A stretch of DNA of 64,000 nt from Tetragonia tetragonoides (Eukaryota; Streptophyta; Magnoliopsida; Caryophyllales; Aizoaceae), in contig CM076140.1 in assembly GCA_038025085.1 (NCBI GenBank), positions 29,065,001 through 29,129,000 of the forward strand. Reading direction: 5' to 3'. A program made the position numbers and the translations under genes. The notes under the pieces were generated by a model that was given only the letters and a program-made list of their open reading frames with translations, searched no databases and was not told the origin of the DNA. Positions 34,097 to 44,742 of the stretch are shown piece after piece. Each line of letters starts with the position of its first letter. Within the stretch, counting starts at the first letter, position 1.

Positions 34097-34315
34097 CCTT
34101 TTATGCACACATGTTGAAAACCTAACAACCGGTCAAAATGCCTAGGTAGATGGTCAAACCGTCCAGCAGGAGGTTGAACCGCAAGCCACGCGGCTTGGCC
34201 ACTAGTCCAAACGGCTTGATCGTTAGGGAGAGCGGTTCAACCGCTCCACCAAGCGGTGTAGCCGCTCCACCCAGCGGTTTGACCGCTTGACGTGGCGGTT
34301 TGACCGCTTGACTTA
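34097..34315 (-). promoter_or_regulatory. Putative promoter of the element A PMD-type gene
   Basis: A TATA-like CATAAAAGG (34097-34105, minus strand) lies about 270 bp upstream of ATG 33828. Upstream, at 34150-34315, is the clearest half-site array in the window: AGCGGTTCAACCGCT, AGCGGTGTAGCCGCT and AGCGGTTTGACCGCT in close succession, spaced about 20 bp. A GA-repeat leader lies at 34027-34052. Promoter function is inferred from position and from its likeness to the LTRs. Confidence 0.6.
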
Positions 34316-34554
34316 CTTTCTCTGTTATGACATCCTAAGGGCCATTGGTTCAAAATCAGTGGGCCCCACTTGAGGCCCAAAGAAGTTATTTGCGCGCCAA
34401 AATCCGTTTATGAAAGCAGAACTACTTTAAACCAACAGGTTTGTACATTTATACTCGGCCTATGGCATGGGCTCGCATCCGACCTCAGGTATGAGCAACA
34501 TTTTATTACCCTTTACAATAACATTTACTTCCCATCTTATTTCTACATATTTTT

Positions 34555-35155
34555 ATTGTGTAACCTACATCACAGGGTTCCCCTTCGACTAAACATCGAA
34601 TGATGTTTATTGTTTGACCTACAGCACAGGGTCACCCTTCGACTAAAAATCGAAGGATTTTTATCATTTATCTTATTTCTAACAAAATATTTTTATTGTG
34701 TAACCTACAGCACAGGATTCCCCTTCGACTGAAAATCGAAGGACATTTATTGTCTGACCTACAGCACAGGGTCACCCTTCAACTAAAAATCGAAAGATTT
34801 TTATCTTATTTCTAAGAAAATATTTTTATTGTGTAACCTACAACACAGGGTTCCCCTTCGACTGAGAATCGAATGACGTTTATTGTTTGACCTACAACAC
34901 AGGGTCACCCTTCGACTAATTTCTAACAAAATATTTTTATTGTGTAACCTACAGCACAGGGTTCCCCTTCGACTGAAAATCGAAGGATATTTATTGTCTG
35001 ACCTACAGCATAGGGTCACCATTCGACTAAAAATCGAAGAATTTTTATCTTATTTCTGTCGAAATATTTTTATTGTGTTACCTACAGCACAGGGTCCCTT
35101 CGACTAGAAAATCGAAGGACATTTATTGTGTGACCTACAGTATAGGGTCAAATTC
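34555..35155. repeat. Tandem repeat array in the element A 3' region (~55 + 85 bp composite unit)
   Basis: ACCTACAGCACAGGG(T) recurs about ten times (near 34562, 34617, 34702, 34757, 34838, 34888, 34947, 35000, 35080 and 35130). It is followed alternately by TTCCCCTTCGACT or CACCCTTCGACT and by AAAATCGAAGG, so the higher-order unit is about 110-140 bp. The array sits between the PMD-type gene and the PPT. Confidence 0.9.
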
Positions 35156-35307
35156 TCGGTCAAATAAACTGGGGAAATTACTACTTTATCCTCAAATGAT
35201 TGTTTATCTCTAACTGATTGTCACCTCATTCAGTTTGCCTATTTTATTGCAGCCTTGCAGGTATTGGCACTAGAATACTTTGACCTTCGATCTATTCGAG
35301 CTCGGCC

Positions 35308-35321
35308 AAAGTAGGGGCTTC
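35308..35321 (+). promoter_or_regulatory. Element A polypurine tract
   Basis: AAAGTAGGGGCTTC lies directly before the 3' LTR. The same sequence, with small changes, flanks the 3' LTRs of elements C and B in the opposite orientation. Confidence 0.8.
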
Positions 35322-36844
35322 TGTGGACACCAAAAATTGTGTCTATGATAAGTCCCCATAAAAACCCGATGATGAAAGGATTGGATTTTGCTCTAACTTG
35401 GGTTGCGAGAATAATTGCTCTAATGATTAGCCCAGCTCATTTGATTTGACTAGTGGAAGCCTTTTGTACAGGTGATCCAAACCAGTTGAACTCAATTCAA
35501 TTGGTGTCCAGAACTGAGAGATAAGCCTCTTTTAGCCTAAGGGCCCGAAAGGGAACCCAACCCCTTGAGTAAACCCTTGGTCAAACAAGGGAACTCAGTC
35601 AATCCCGCATGGACCCCCTTCGAAAAGCCTCCCCCGCGTGAAAAGCACGTCAGGCGCCTATGCAGGCAGGCCGCTCCAGTACCAAGCGGTGACCATGAGG
35701 ACAAGCGGCCATACCGTTAGGCCAAGCGGCTTGACCGCTTGTCCTGCCGGCTCAGTCGTTCGGCCTAGCTGCATGGCCGCCTGAACCTTTTCTCCTAGAC
35801 GGCAAATTCGAGACCCATTTGATTTCCGTGCCAAACCCTGGCAGCTCCCCCTCTTCTATATAAACAAACCTTAGGGTTCAGTTGAAGAGGTTGGTCTTTA
35901 GGTTGGACATTCTCTCTGAAAGATTGGTCTTTTGGTTGGGAATTTTAGAGTTTGGACATTCTCTCTCATATTAAACCAGAAATTCTGATTCTACTCCTTC
36001 TTTAGGCTAGCCCTAGAACCACAAAATAAACCTTCATACTTCATCAAGAGCAAGAATTCGAGCATAACAACCCAATAAGTTCATTGTGAGCATCCAGGTA
36101 ATCCAACCTGAGGGTTTTCAATAAATTTTATATTGCTTGTTATTACTAACAAATTTGGTTTATGTGATATGTACATGCATGGCGCGTTTTGAGCAAAGTA
36201 GCTTGTATTAAGCCTAATGATTTGATGAATGAATGCAATTTTTTTGTCATTTATTGCTTATTATGATTAATTTATGCTTTGTTTGTGAATTGGTGGATGA
36301 ATTGGCTGTTTGCCTCCTAACTCGCAGGTTTTAGCATATTTAACGTTTTTTAGCAATCAAAGCATGTAACTTGATAAATTGTTAAAAGTTGTCACAATAA
36401 TAATGTTTGTTCAATCCATTAGTTAAAACTTGAAATTTGGATAAATTGAACCTTGTTTGGAACCGTAGCATTAATAATTGCATTGCATCGATTAGTAAAG
36501 GTCGTTGTTGTCAATAGGCGAGTTGGGTGCCTAACACCTTCCTAGCTCGTACTCACACCCCCGACCTCATTTATGAAGTCAATTTCCCCTATAGGGATTG
36601 GGGTGCACAGGAATTGAGTTAACGTCTTTCTAGACTATCGACTTGATACCAAGGTTTCCAAATTACCTTAAATTTGGTGGCGGCTTCTGTAAATCTTAAT
36701 CATGTCCTTATTACAAAAGGAAAATCTTCATGTGCATTCACACTTAAAGATTCACAAAACCCGAACACCGCGCTCTCCCAGGCTACCCGTTCGGCCGCCC
36801 GAAAACCAAGGGGAAAAAAGGGGAGAAAAATCCGGTAGCCTACA
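35322..36844 (+). repeat. Element A 3' LTR
   Basis: About 1523 bp, matching 10038-11618, with one visible deletion of some tens of bases inside the half-site array (about 35665-35790). A TATA box TCTATATAAAC lies at about 35855-35864. It ends CCTACA at 36844 and is followed by the TSD CAGGC. Confidence 0.92.
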
Positions 36845-36849
36845 CAGGC

Positions 36850-37166
36850 CTATTGTGACCCCTATGGCTGGAGGTTGGGAGAACGCCCCTGGGTGGGATG
36901 TGCCTCAAGCTGGGCCTTCATATCAGAATGCGGCTATGGACTTTGCCAGTCAATCCACGGAGAGTCTTTTTGGGCCGCGATTTTCGGTAGGTACCCCTAT
37001 GCATGCACCAGCGTGTGATAGACGGGATATGAGGCCTAACAACAACAGACCTATTTATAGCTCGTTCAGTACTCATGACTCTTTCCACTATTCGGTTGGG
37101 AACTATGATCAGGGACCGTCTGTTGAGCATGAGGCCGATAGCAATGGCGATGATGACTCCATTTGA
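36850..37166 (+). pseudogene. Element B PMD-type gene, 3' part of exon 7
   Basis: This continues exon 7 of the gene at 7556-10037 after the element A insertion, in the same frame once one copy of the CAGGC TSD is discounted. It is Pro/Ser/Asn-rich with an acidic end (EADSNGDDDSI) and stops at TGA 37164-37166. No lesion is seen within this part. Confidence 0.75.
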
Positions 37167-37544
37167 ACAATGTAGGATTATTTTGTAAACATTGGACTTC
37201 AAATTTTGAACTCCTGTTTTTATGCATATATTTGATATGAATGCTATTACTCGATTATGCCCATCTGATCTCTAAGTATGCAATGTGTTATGCAGTAAAG
37301 TGCGTGACATAATTTTGGGAATAAAGTAAAGAAAAGGTAAAAATTGCAAGAAAAAGCAAAAATTACACATATTATACCCCCTACAAAAAAGAATAAAAAA
37401 AAATGAAAAAGAATAAGACTAAGAGAGTCTCGGGCCTTGTAACCCCGTTGTACATTTTCAAACTGGGCTTAAACCGAGCGGAACAAACCAAACGGGCGGG
37501 CAAGAACAACAGGAAAATGTCAACTGGGCCAAGGTCGGGGTCGC
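37167..37544. other. Spacer between the two antisense genes of element B
   Basis: AT-rich with no coding signal. It corresponds to the T-rich spacer at 21780-22230 in element A. Confidence 0.5.
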
Positions 37545-37667
37545 TTGCGGCGCTGGGCTGGGCCGCTAGCGGCGTTGGGCCAATAGTGAGGGCCGCTAGC
37601 AGCTCTAGCTTTGGGTCTTTTTCGTTGATTCTGACTCCTTCTGACCCGATTCTTCTCCTATAAATAG
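37545..37667 (+). promoter_or_regulatory. Putative promoter of the element B DUF7745-type gene
   Basis: A GC-rich half-site run (GGGCCGCTAGCGGCGTTGGG, then GGGCCGCTAGCAGC) at about 37548-37600 is followed by a TATA box CTATAAATAG (37658-37667), about 75 bp upstream of ATG 37740. This is the array-then-TATA order seen in the LTRs. Confidence 0.6.
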
Positions 37668-37739
37668 GATTTACGGGACGTCTAATGTCGTATCCCCTTT
37701 TCAGACTTTAACTCTCTCAAATTTCTCAAAGCGTCTACC

Positions 37740-38920
37740 ATGGTGAAATCCTTTGAAAACCTGTTTGATGCCTGGTGTAAAAATATGACCGTAGAAGATA
37801 AATTAGAACTAGCTCCGTACCATATCTCAACATTATTGACTTTGAGATCAACCAAAATCATGTGGCCTCTTCTTCGATCTGCTTTGAATTATTGGAATTC
37901 AGACCTGCACGTTTTTCGTTTCGGTAACTCTGAATTATGCCCTTTAGTTGAAGAATTTGCTGCCATTACTAATATGTCTGATGTTCTTCCCCCAGTTGTG
38001 CCTTATTTGAGGGATGGTTTTAGTAATCAGTACAGAAAATCTCTAGGCTTGACATCTGCAGAAGCCAAAAGCATGATTCTCGGTGTCGATGTGGACTTAG
38101 TTCAAATTTGTGAAAAGTTTGCCCCTTCTTCTGAACGGGATGCAATATTTAGACATTGCTGCCGATAGGCTTTTATACTTTGCCTGTTGAATCGCCTATT
38201 GTTTGCTAATGCAGAGTCCTCCAACCTAGGTAGAGCCTCGTTCTTGCGAGTAGTGAATCAAATGGCTGAAGGGCATTTTCCTTCGCATCAGGTGATAGAG
38301 GAAACTATTTTGGGGCTTGACAGGTTGAAAGTTTCACCTCACGAGGCCTTTTCTAGCATCCCCCTGCTGCTTCAAATTTGGTTGTGTGAGCATCTAAGGT
38401 TGATAGAATCGCCAGAGAACATGATAGCTCGTACCCCTCAAGCTTGGAAAAAGAAGACTTATACTGCTGCTAGCTTCTTGGTTAGAAAAAGGCTATATGA
38501 TGAAAAGCCCTTGCTGAATGGGATGCCTTTTTCCATGCGGGACCTACTATCCGTTGGCATGTGACTCGGTGGAGCTTGACCTCTTTGGTGGCTTGATGCA
38601 AATTCTTCCCCCATACTACTATAGTGGGTCTGTACAAGAGCACTTACTTCTTTCCTTCAAGGGTCATGCGGTAATATGGGTTGAAGAAGTTTATCCCTCG
38701 TCAGGAGACTACGAGAGAACCTACCTTAGGTTTGACCACTGAATTTGCTAATTATTGGGGAAAATATTGGCGTGGCAGGGATAGCTGGACGGTACCTCGG
38801 GTGATTGCCCCAACCCAAGTTTCCGAGACCTATTTGAACTGGCTTTCCTGCAGTGATGGAGAAGCGAGACAAGCCCTTCATCATGAGGAGTGGGACCAAC
38901 TATTATCTAGGTATGACTAA
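37740..38920 (+). pseudogene. Element B antisense gene 1: DUF7745-type protein, broken
   Basis: It starts at MVKSFENLFDAW and is collinear with the element A gene (HVFRFGNSELCPLVEEF, DVDL, IPLLLQIWLCEHLRLIE). A TAG (38166-38168) interrupts the frame, which then continues unchanged to 38564. One or two frameshifts follow, with a TAA in the RQYGL block, and the last part (GKYWRGRDSWTVP) reads to TAA 38918-38920. The intron of the element A homologue (after LLLQ) is absent here: LLLQIWL is continuous. The gene is convergent with the integrase of element B, about 380 bp away. Function unknown. Confidence 0.75.
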
Positions 38921-39209
38921 GGAACAGGAAGCAAGAAAAGAAAGGAAGGGCCTTACGAGGAAGGCTATCATGTAATGAAAAGAGGCAAGCCCGCAACTCA
39001 AGGAAGCGATCATAAGTCATCCTTAAGCTAAGGTCCTTCAAAGAAAAACTCTTCAATGAAGACTTAAACCCTCGTAGTTGCATTTTTTTTGTAACCTTAG
39101 GAATTTTAATTTACGCAATGTAAGCTTAGTCGTTCAGTTTGAATAAAGATAATCCTTTTCGAATGAGTTGAATGGAATTTTGGATTGATTTTGGTCGGGC
39201 CCCTTAAAA

Positions 39210-39254
39210 GGGTTACCTACGTATCCAGTGTGAAGCCAGGCCAACGTAGTTCGT
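39210..39254 (-). promoter_or_regulatory. Conserved motif after integrase (element B)
   Basis: The minus strand begins ACGAACTACGTTGGCCTGGC and ends GGATACGTAGGTAACCC. A T-tract at about 39289-39301 (A-tract on the minus strand) lies between it and the integrase stop, as in element A. Thus the order pol stop, A-tract, motif is the same in both elements. Confidence 0.75.
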
Positions 39255-39301
39255 TCAATTTGTGTACGTCTCTTTTTTTAAAATTTTCGGATTTTTTTTT
39301 T

Positions 39302-40620
39302 TTAGACGTAGCACTTCTTTAGTTGGTCCATGTTGGTGAGCTGACTGAATTCGATACCATCAATGTCCATGAGCCGGACTGCGCCTCCTGATAAGATGTC
39401 TTTGATGATGAACAGACCGGACCAATTCGGTCGAAATTTGCCTCTGGGGTCAGTAACTGGGGCACGTAATTCTTTCCAAACTAAGTCCCCTTCCTTCAGA
39501 TTTTGAGGTCGAACTTTTTTGTTGAACGCTCTTGCCATGCGTTGTTGGTACATGTAGGAATGGTCTAGGGCCCGTAGACGTCTTTCATCCGTGAACATGA
39601 GTTCCTCATAACAGGCTTGTAAACATTGGGTTTCGGGAATTTCACCCTCTAAGGCTATGCGCATGGAGGGTAGCTGGACTTCTATGGGTAGCACTGCTTC
39701 CATTCCGTAGACTAGGGAATCAGGTTTGGCTCCTGTGGATAATCTTATGGACGTTCTATACCCCCAAAGGGCAAATGGGAGTTTTATGGGTCAAACTTTG
39801 TAGTTTTCTATCATCTTTTCAATGATAGTTTTGAGGTTCTTGTTGGCGGCTTCCACTGCGCCATTGGTTTGGGGTCGGTAAGGGGATGATTCGTGGTGCC
39901 AGATTTTGTAGCTTTTTAGTAGGGTGACTGTTTCGGCTTTGAATTGGGATCCATGGTCGCTAATAATTTCATGCGGAATACTGTATCGGCAGATGATGTT
40001 GTTTCTTATGAATATGGACACTTGTTTGGATGTGAGGATGGCATAGGACTGTGCTTCGACCCATTTGGTAAAATTGTATATGGCTACTAGGATGTATTCA
40101 TGCCCTCCAAAGCCCTTTGGCGTGATTTTACCAATGACATCTATTCCCCTTGCGGAAAATAGCCATGGGGATGTGAAGTTATGGAGCATTGAGGGTGGCA
40201 TATGCTGTGGGTTAGCATATATCTAACACTTCTTGCATTTCTTAACATAGCCGTGACAGTCTCTTTCCATGGTGGTCTAATAGTACCCCCTACGTAGGAC
40301 CTTTTTAGAGAGCATTCGACCATTCATGTGTGGTCCACATACCCCGTTGTGTATCTCGTCCATGATTTCTGTGGCTTCTTCAGCGTTCACATATCTGAGG
40401 TTGATTCCATTGTGGGTCTTATTGTATAGAACCCCTTTGTATTCTATGTATTGCGCCGCTAAGAGACGGATGGCCCGTTGAGCTCTTATTGGCGCGTCCT
40501 GAGGGTAAGTGTCTTTGGTGATGTAGTTGAATACATCTTGATACCAAGGATCTTCTTTAATCGGAGCCAGGGTTAGACTTGTGTCGAGGTTGTTGCAGAA
40601 GGCTGACTCATTTCTTCTTT
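39302..40620 (-). pseudogene. Element B integrase, nearly full length
   Basis: Read on the minus strand, the pre-integrase text and zinc-binding region (HNGVCGPHMNG at about 40360-40330; CKKC near 40230) are followed by the core: GIDVIGK (Asp, about 40150), SDHGSQ (Asp, about 39955) and PQTNGAVEAANK (Glu, about 39865). The C-terminal part 39703-39302 is fully open (MEAVLPIEVQLPS to KKCYV). A few stops, such as TAG near 40227 and 40281, break the whole. It would catalyse integration. Upstream RT and protease are missing, so this integrase lies almost directly after gag. Confidence 0.82.
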
Positions 40621-40960
40621 GTATGCGGAGTGGCGTTGTTGAGGGAGTTCAGCTGCTCAAATTCCTGTATAAGAAATAATTTGTATTCTTGCTTTGCGAA
40701 GTTTACTTACATTGCTTAAATTGATTAGTTAATGATTTATGCAACTTTGAGTTCATCGGATTTATCAATAGCTAAACAAAGAAGAAATGACCAAGAGGAA
40801 TTTTTATTGATTTGCAAAACGATAAGCACACATGACTTTAGAGAAGAGGGTCTCTAATTCCCGTCAAAAAGAAACTAGATTTAGAAAGAAAGTAAAAAGG
40901 GAAACATTCCCCATTCAAGACTCAACCTAAAGATTTAGCTAAGATCCTAACTCGAAAAAA
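40621..40960 (-). other. Deletion scar between gag and integrase in element B
   Basis: About 340 bp with no recognisable RT, RNase H or protease motif. In element A the corresponding interval is more than 3 kb of pol. The simplest reading is an internal deletion that removed protease, RT and both RNase H domains. Confidence 0.6.
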
Positions 40961-42333
40961 CTTGGGGACTCAGAATCTATTCTCCTAGCTCTTGCAGGTA
41001 GCCAACTAGTTCCAGGCTCCATCGTCGACGTCACCATCCTTCAGAGGTGGTGGAACTTCTCCTTTGTCAATGACCTCCTAGATGTCATCCTTTAGGTGAA
41101 GACAATCGTCTGTATGATGTCCGAATATTCGGTGATACTTGCAATAGGGACGATTTTCTTCTTGTGAAGCTTTGGCATCCTCCAGAGGGATGCAAGGTTG
41201 AATGTCACCTCTCAATACCAAGGCGTTCATGACAGCTTTCCATTTGTGCAAAGAGAGGGGTTAACCGTTCCTGACTATAACAACACCAGCTAACGGTCCA
41301 AGTATATGGCGGCCACATTGTTCCTTGGTCGATGAAGCGTAAGACTAGTCCCTTAAAGCACCTGCACTGATTGATGTGGTGTCCTTCAGCTACGCATCAG
41401 GTCCAGCTTAGAAATGGATTTCCGTCTTTTGGGAGGAGCCTTGACGTGGGAGTCCTTGGATGGACGTATCCATACTTGGACATTTTATGGTAGAGGAGGT
41501 CTTGACGCCACCAAGTTTCTTCCTTAGCCAAAATGATTGTGTTCCTGCGCTTGGAGGTGCATTCTTCTAGGATGTCAACCTTTCATTTATTTCTTGAATT
41601 CCCTTGATTATGCGATCCAGACTATCCCGCATTTGATTTCTATCATTCTCTGTCTTGTCTTTTCCCAAATCTGACTCCTCCTCATAAGACCTTTGCGAGG
41701 TCAAAGCAATCTCCTCATCGTAAATGAGGTGAGAGTAATCTTTAGGATCTTTAGTTGTTATATGGTTGATGACACCCAGGAGGTTATCAATGCTTTCAGC
41801 TTCTTCAGGTTTAGGCAATGGTAGAGTGCCATTGTCTATTTTGTCTTGGATGGCATGTTTAAGAGCCCAACAATTGTTTGTGTCATGCCATTTGCATTGT
41901 TGATATTTGCAGTACTCGTTTTCCTTCCAGTTACGGCCCTTGATAGATGGATCTGGAGTAGAACCAACAGCCTCTCAAAAGCCGTACTGGGAGTTATTCC
42001 CAATGGGGCGAATTCCCTCCTTGGCTTGTTCCGGGGTGTGAGAAACTCCTTTGGCGAAACATTGGAGGAAGACTCGCCACTCTTGCATTTCTTTTCTGGC
42101 TCTTGAAGAATCGGATTAGGCTTCCCCAGAGTTATGGATTTCCGATTTTTAGATGAGGGGACAAACATTGGCGTATCCCATAACTGTCTTGACTTAATGT
42201 TGGAAATGTCAGCTTCCAACCTATCAACTCGGTCCGTCATTTGGACAAGGTACTCTTGAACTGTTTTGATCATAGTGCAGTTGAGGTGAACTGGATCAAT
42301 GTATTGTAGAAAGTCAAATTGAACCTCTGTCAA
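40961..42333 (-). pseudogene. Element B gag remnant with two zinc-binding motifs
   Basis: The minus-strand text from 42333 (MTEVQFDFLQYI) includes a coiled-coil-like part, FAPLGITPSTAFERLL (compare YTPLGMTCAKALEKLV in element A) and, after a frame break, a zinc motif of the C..H....C kind (CKWHDTNNC) at about 41900. An open part follows at 41818-41567. A second motif CKYHRIFGHHTDDC lies at about 41149-41108. The gag core with the FLTRW block was not found. Several stops and frameshifts are present. Confidence 0.7.
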
Positions 42334-43402
42334 GTCTTTCTTCTTTGACCCCTATCCTGAATAGGAAGCAAGGAGCACTTAGTAACAAGAAAAGACCATG
42401 ATACTCTCACCTAAGAAAAATGACGACCCACACATAAAAAAAAAACACATTGTCCTAAAAAATTATCCTTAAGCCACAATGCCCAAATATTCCTCTAATA
42501 TCAAAGGAAAATAAAGTCAATGAACGAAAGTGAAAAATAGAAAAAGACGGACTATCCTATTTTTTTTTTTTTTTTCTAGACTCAAAGAAAATGGAAATGG
42601 GATAAAATAAAATAAAAGAATTTTGGTCATCATTTTTTAGTTGATCCGCAAATTATTTTTTTCGGCTTTTTCTTTCTTTCACGCCATTTTTGTTTTTTTT
42701 TTTTTTGTTGCTTTAATTTTTTTGACCAAATCTAGATTACATAAAAAAAAAAAATTTAAGAAAAAGAAAATGGGAGGGGGAAAATTGGAGTGACTGATTT
42801 TATTTTTTTTTTCTGAAAAGATCCTAGGAAATTGTTCATGACTGTGACAGAAAATATCATTGGGAAAATGATGAGTGTTCATTGAATTGAATTCTCGCAC
42901 CATTTTTGGGCATTCGGAACTAGTTAAAAAGAAAAGAAAAGACTCCTAGCACGGATGGCACATAATCACGATATTCATGCATTCAAGCAAGCATTACAAC
43001 GACGCAGTTACAGGCAAACATGTGATCAGACGGGCATTACAACGACACATGCACAATAAGCAAGCGAATGCACGAATATGGGCTAGAGGCTTTTGGCTCC
43101 TGTGAGGTCACCACGACAAATTAACAATTTCCGTTCGGCGGATGGTCGACACATCAATTGTAATTCTTTTTCACCAATAAGAGTCGATGAGTCATGGGTG
43201 AGGAAGCGTCGGTTTACACGATAGGAGAATTGTATATTCCTTTAGATATACGGGTTGTCTACGAGTTGCGACACAAACTTCCTCGAGGGTCGATAAGGGT
43301 CAAAAGGTTGTGACAGAGCACATGCAAATGACGCAAAATATGGAACATGTTATTAAATAATTTAGCAAACTTGACTTTCGAGTCTCACCCTCTTAAATAA
43401 AT
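42334..43402 (-). other. Element B untranslated leader
   Basis: No coding signal. Long A/T runs lie at about 42560-42575, 42690-42705 and 42740-42755. The rest is unremarkable and corresponds to the leaders of elements A and C. Confidence 0.6.
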
Positions 43403-43419
43403 CCCCAGTGAAGTTGCCA
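43403..43419 (-). promoter_or_regulatory. Element B primer-binding site
   Basis: The minus strand reads TGGCAACTTCACTGGGG, 1 bp from the LTR end. It differs from the site of element C at one base (CGA to CAA, the kind of change expected from decay of a methylated C). Confidence 0.85.
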
Positions 43420-43420
43420 C

Positions 43421-44742
43421 TGTAAGGACCCTGGATTTCTACGGCCACGCAGTGCATCCTTATAGAAAATTTGTAAGCTGGGGGCATTAGATAAGTTCAA
43501 GGTACTATCCAGTTAGAAAAGCTTTTGAAAATTCTGGAATTGAATAAAAACCATGAAAGAGGTGACAAATCTGCTATCGGCGTTTTATCGAAGGGACAAT
43601 CCGAAGGGACAACCCAATAGCGCGATAAGTGAACTAATCATGTTTTTAGAAAGACCCCCGCTCATATATAACATATGAGTACCAAAGAATAAAAGGTTCG
43701 GGGGTGAAGGTACGAGGTGGGAAGGTGTTAGCCACCCAACTCGCCCGTTTATGACGGCCTCTACTAACTCAAGTATGCTTAATAATTTAAAGACATGATT
43801 CCCACACAAACCGGATTAACAACCTAGAGTTAGACTATTAATTGGTTCATCACAAGCATCACAACATTTATTATTGACCCTTATTTAGACATGCATTCGA
43901 TTGACAAATTGAGCAGCACAACGACTAGACATGCTTGGACAGACAATATTTAGGAATCAATAAAAGACGTTTACTAGCATGATATTTACATTATGACTAC
44001 TAGAAAATAGACAATTAGACGAGTAATTTAATTTGAGCCCTCAGGAGTTTGTACCTGAACTGTAGGCTATATTTGACAAAAATAGTAAAGACAATATCTC
44101 ATGTTTGGAAGAAAGAGGGGGAAGCTGAGAATAGAGGTTGTCAACTGTAGACTGTGTGTTTTGAACTGAGGGAGTAGGGTCGTATTTATAGGCGCGGGAA
44201 GTAGTGTTAGACGGGTAAAGAGGAGCCAAAATTTGGATTTTGGGCTGAAAAAAAGTCGGGCTTCGAGACTTAGCGAGGGCCGCTAGCGACCCTGGTGAGC
44301 ACCGCGGGCGGCCTTGGCAAGGCCCGCTAGCGGCTCAGGCCACAGCCACTACCGGCCCTGGATTTTATTCCAAGGCCGCTGATGGCTGTCAGCTGCCAGC
44401 TGGATGTCGTCATACTGACGACATCCAGTCTTTTTTTAATTTCCGGAGGAATTTTAGTGTTCCGAAAAGTATGAAAATACCGTTTTACCCTTCTGCGGTA
44501 AAAGACTGTTCTACCCCTGATTCGCAACTTGGTGACCGGGAGTCGGAAAAAGTCATGAGAGGTGTCGTTGGAAAACTCTTGAACGGGGCTTTTGAATAGG
44601 ACTGGAATGAAGGAGTGATCGAGGAAAAACCTGAGACCTTATTTTACCTATTAAAGAAAAAATAGCATTCAAGCTTATAAATTACTCCTTTCATCATCGG
44701 GGTTTTGCGAAGAAATCTGAAGGCGCTTTTTTGGTGTCTACA
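43421..44742 (-). repeat. Element B 5' LTR (right copy)
   Basis: About 1322 bp, matching 4690-5899. A minus-strand TATA box CTATAAATAC lies at about 44183-44192. Upstream, at 44275-44400, is a GC-rich array with GGCCGCTAGCGACC, GCGGGCGGCC and CCCGCTAGCGGCTC, most of which the left LTR lacks. A perfect short palindrome CGTCATACTGACG lies near 44406-44418. Confidence 0.9.

Larger units (their letters stand above)
10038..36844 (+). mobile_element. Element A: Tat/Ogre-like Ty3/gypsy retrotransposon carrying two antisense genes
   Basis: The LTRs at 10038-11618 and 35322-36844 start TGTAGACACC / TGTGGACACC and end CTACA. The TSD CAGGC is exact (10033-10037 and 36845-36849) and lies in exon 7 of the PMD gene of element B. 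The PBS TGGCGACTTCACTGGG follows the left LTR, and the PPT AAAGTAGGGGCTTC precedes the right one. The plus strand encodes gag, protease, RT, RNase H, a second (archaeal-type) RNase H and integrase, the domain set of the Tat lineage. Two genes follow on the minus strand (DUF7745-type, PMD-type). Element C is inserted in an intron of the PMD gene. Confidence 0.93.
4690..44742 (-). mobile_element. Element B: Tat/Ogre-like Ty3/gypsy retrotransposon carrying two antisense genes
   Basis: The two LTRs (4690-5899 and 43421-44742) both start TGTAAGGACC and end GTCTACA. The flanking 5 bp are AGTAT (4685-4689) and AGTAC (44743-44747), a TSD with one mismatch, lying inside the Tekay integrase. The PBS complement sits beside the right LTR and the polypurine-tract complement beside the left one, so the element reads on the minus strand. 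It keeps a partial gag and a full-length integrase but lacks protease, RT and RNase H. DUF7745-type and PMD-type genes run on the opposite (plus) strand. Element A is inserted in the PMD gene. Confidence 0.9.
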
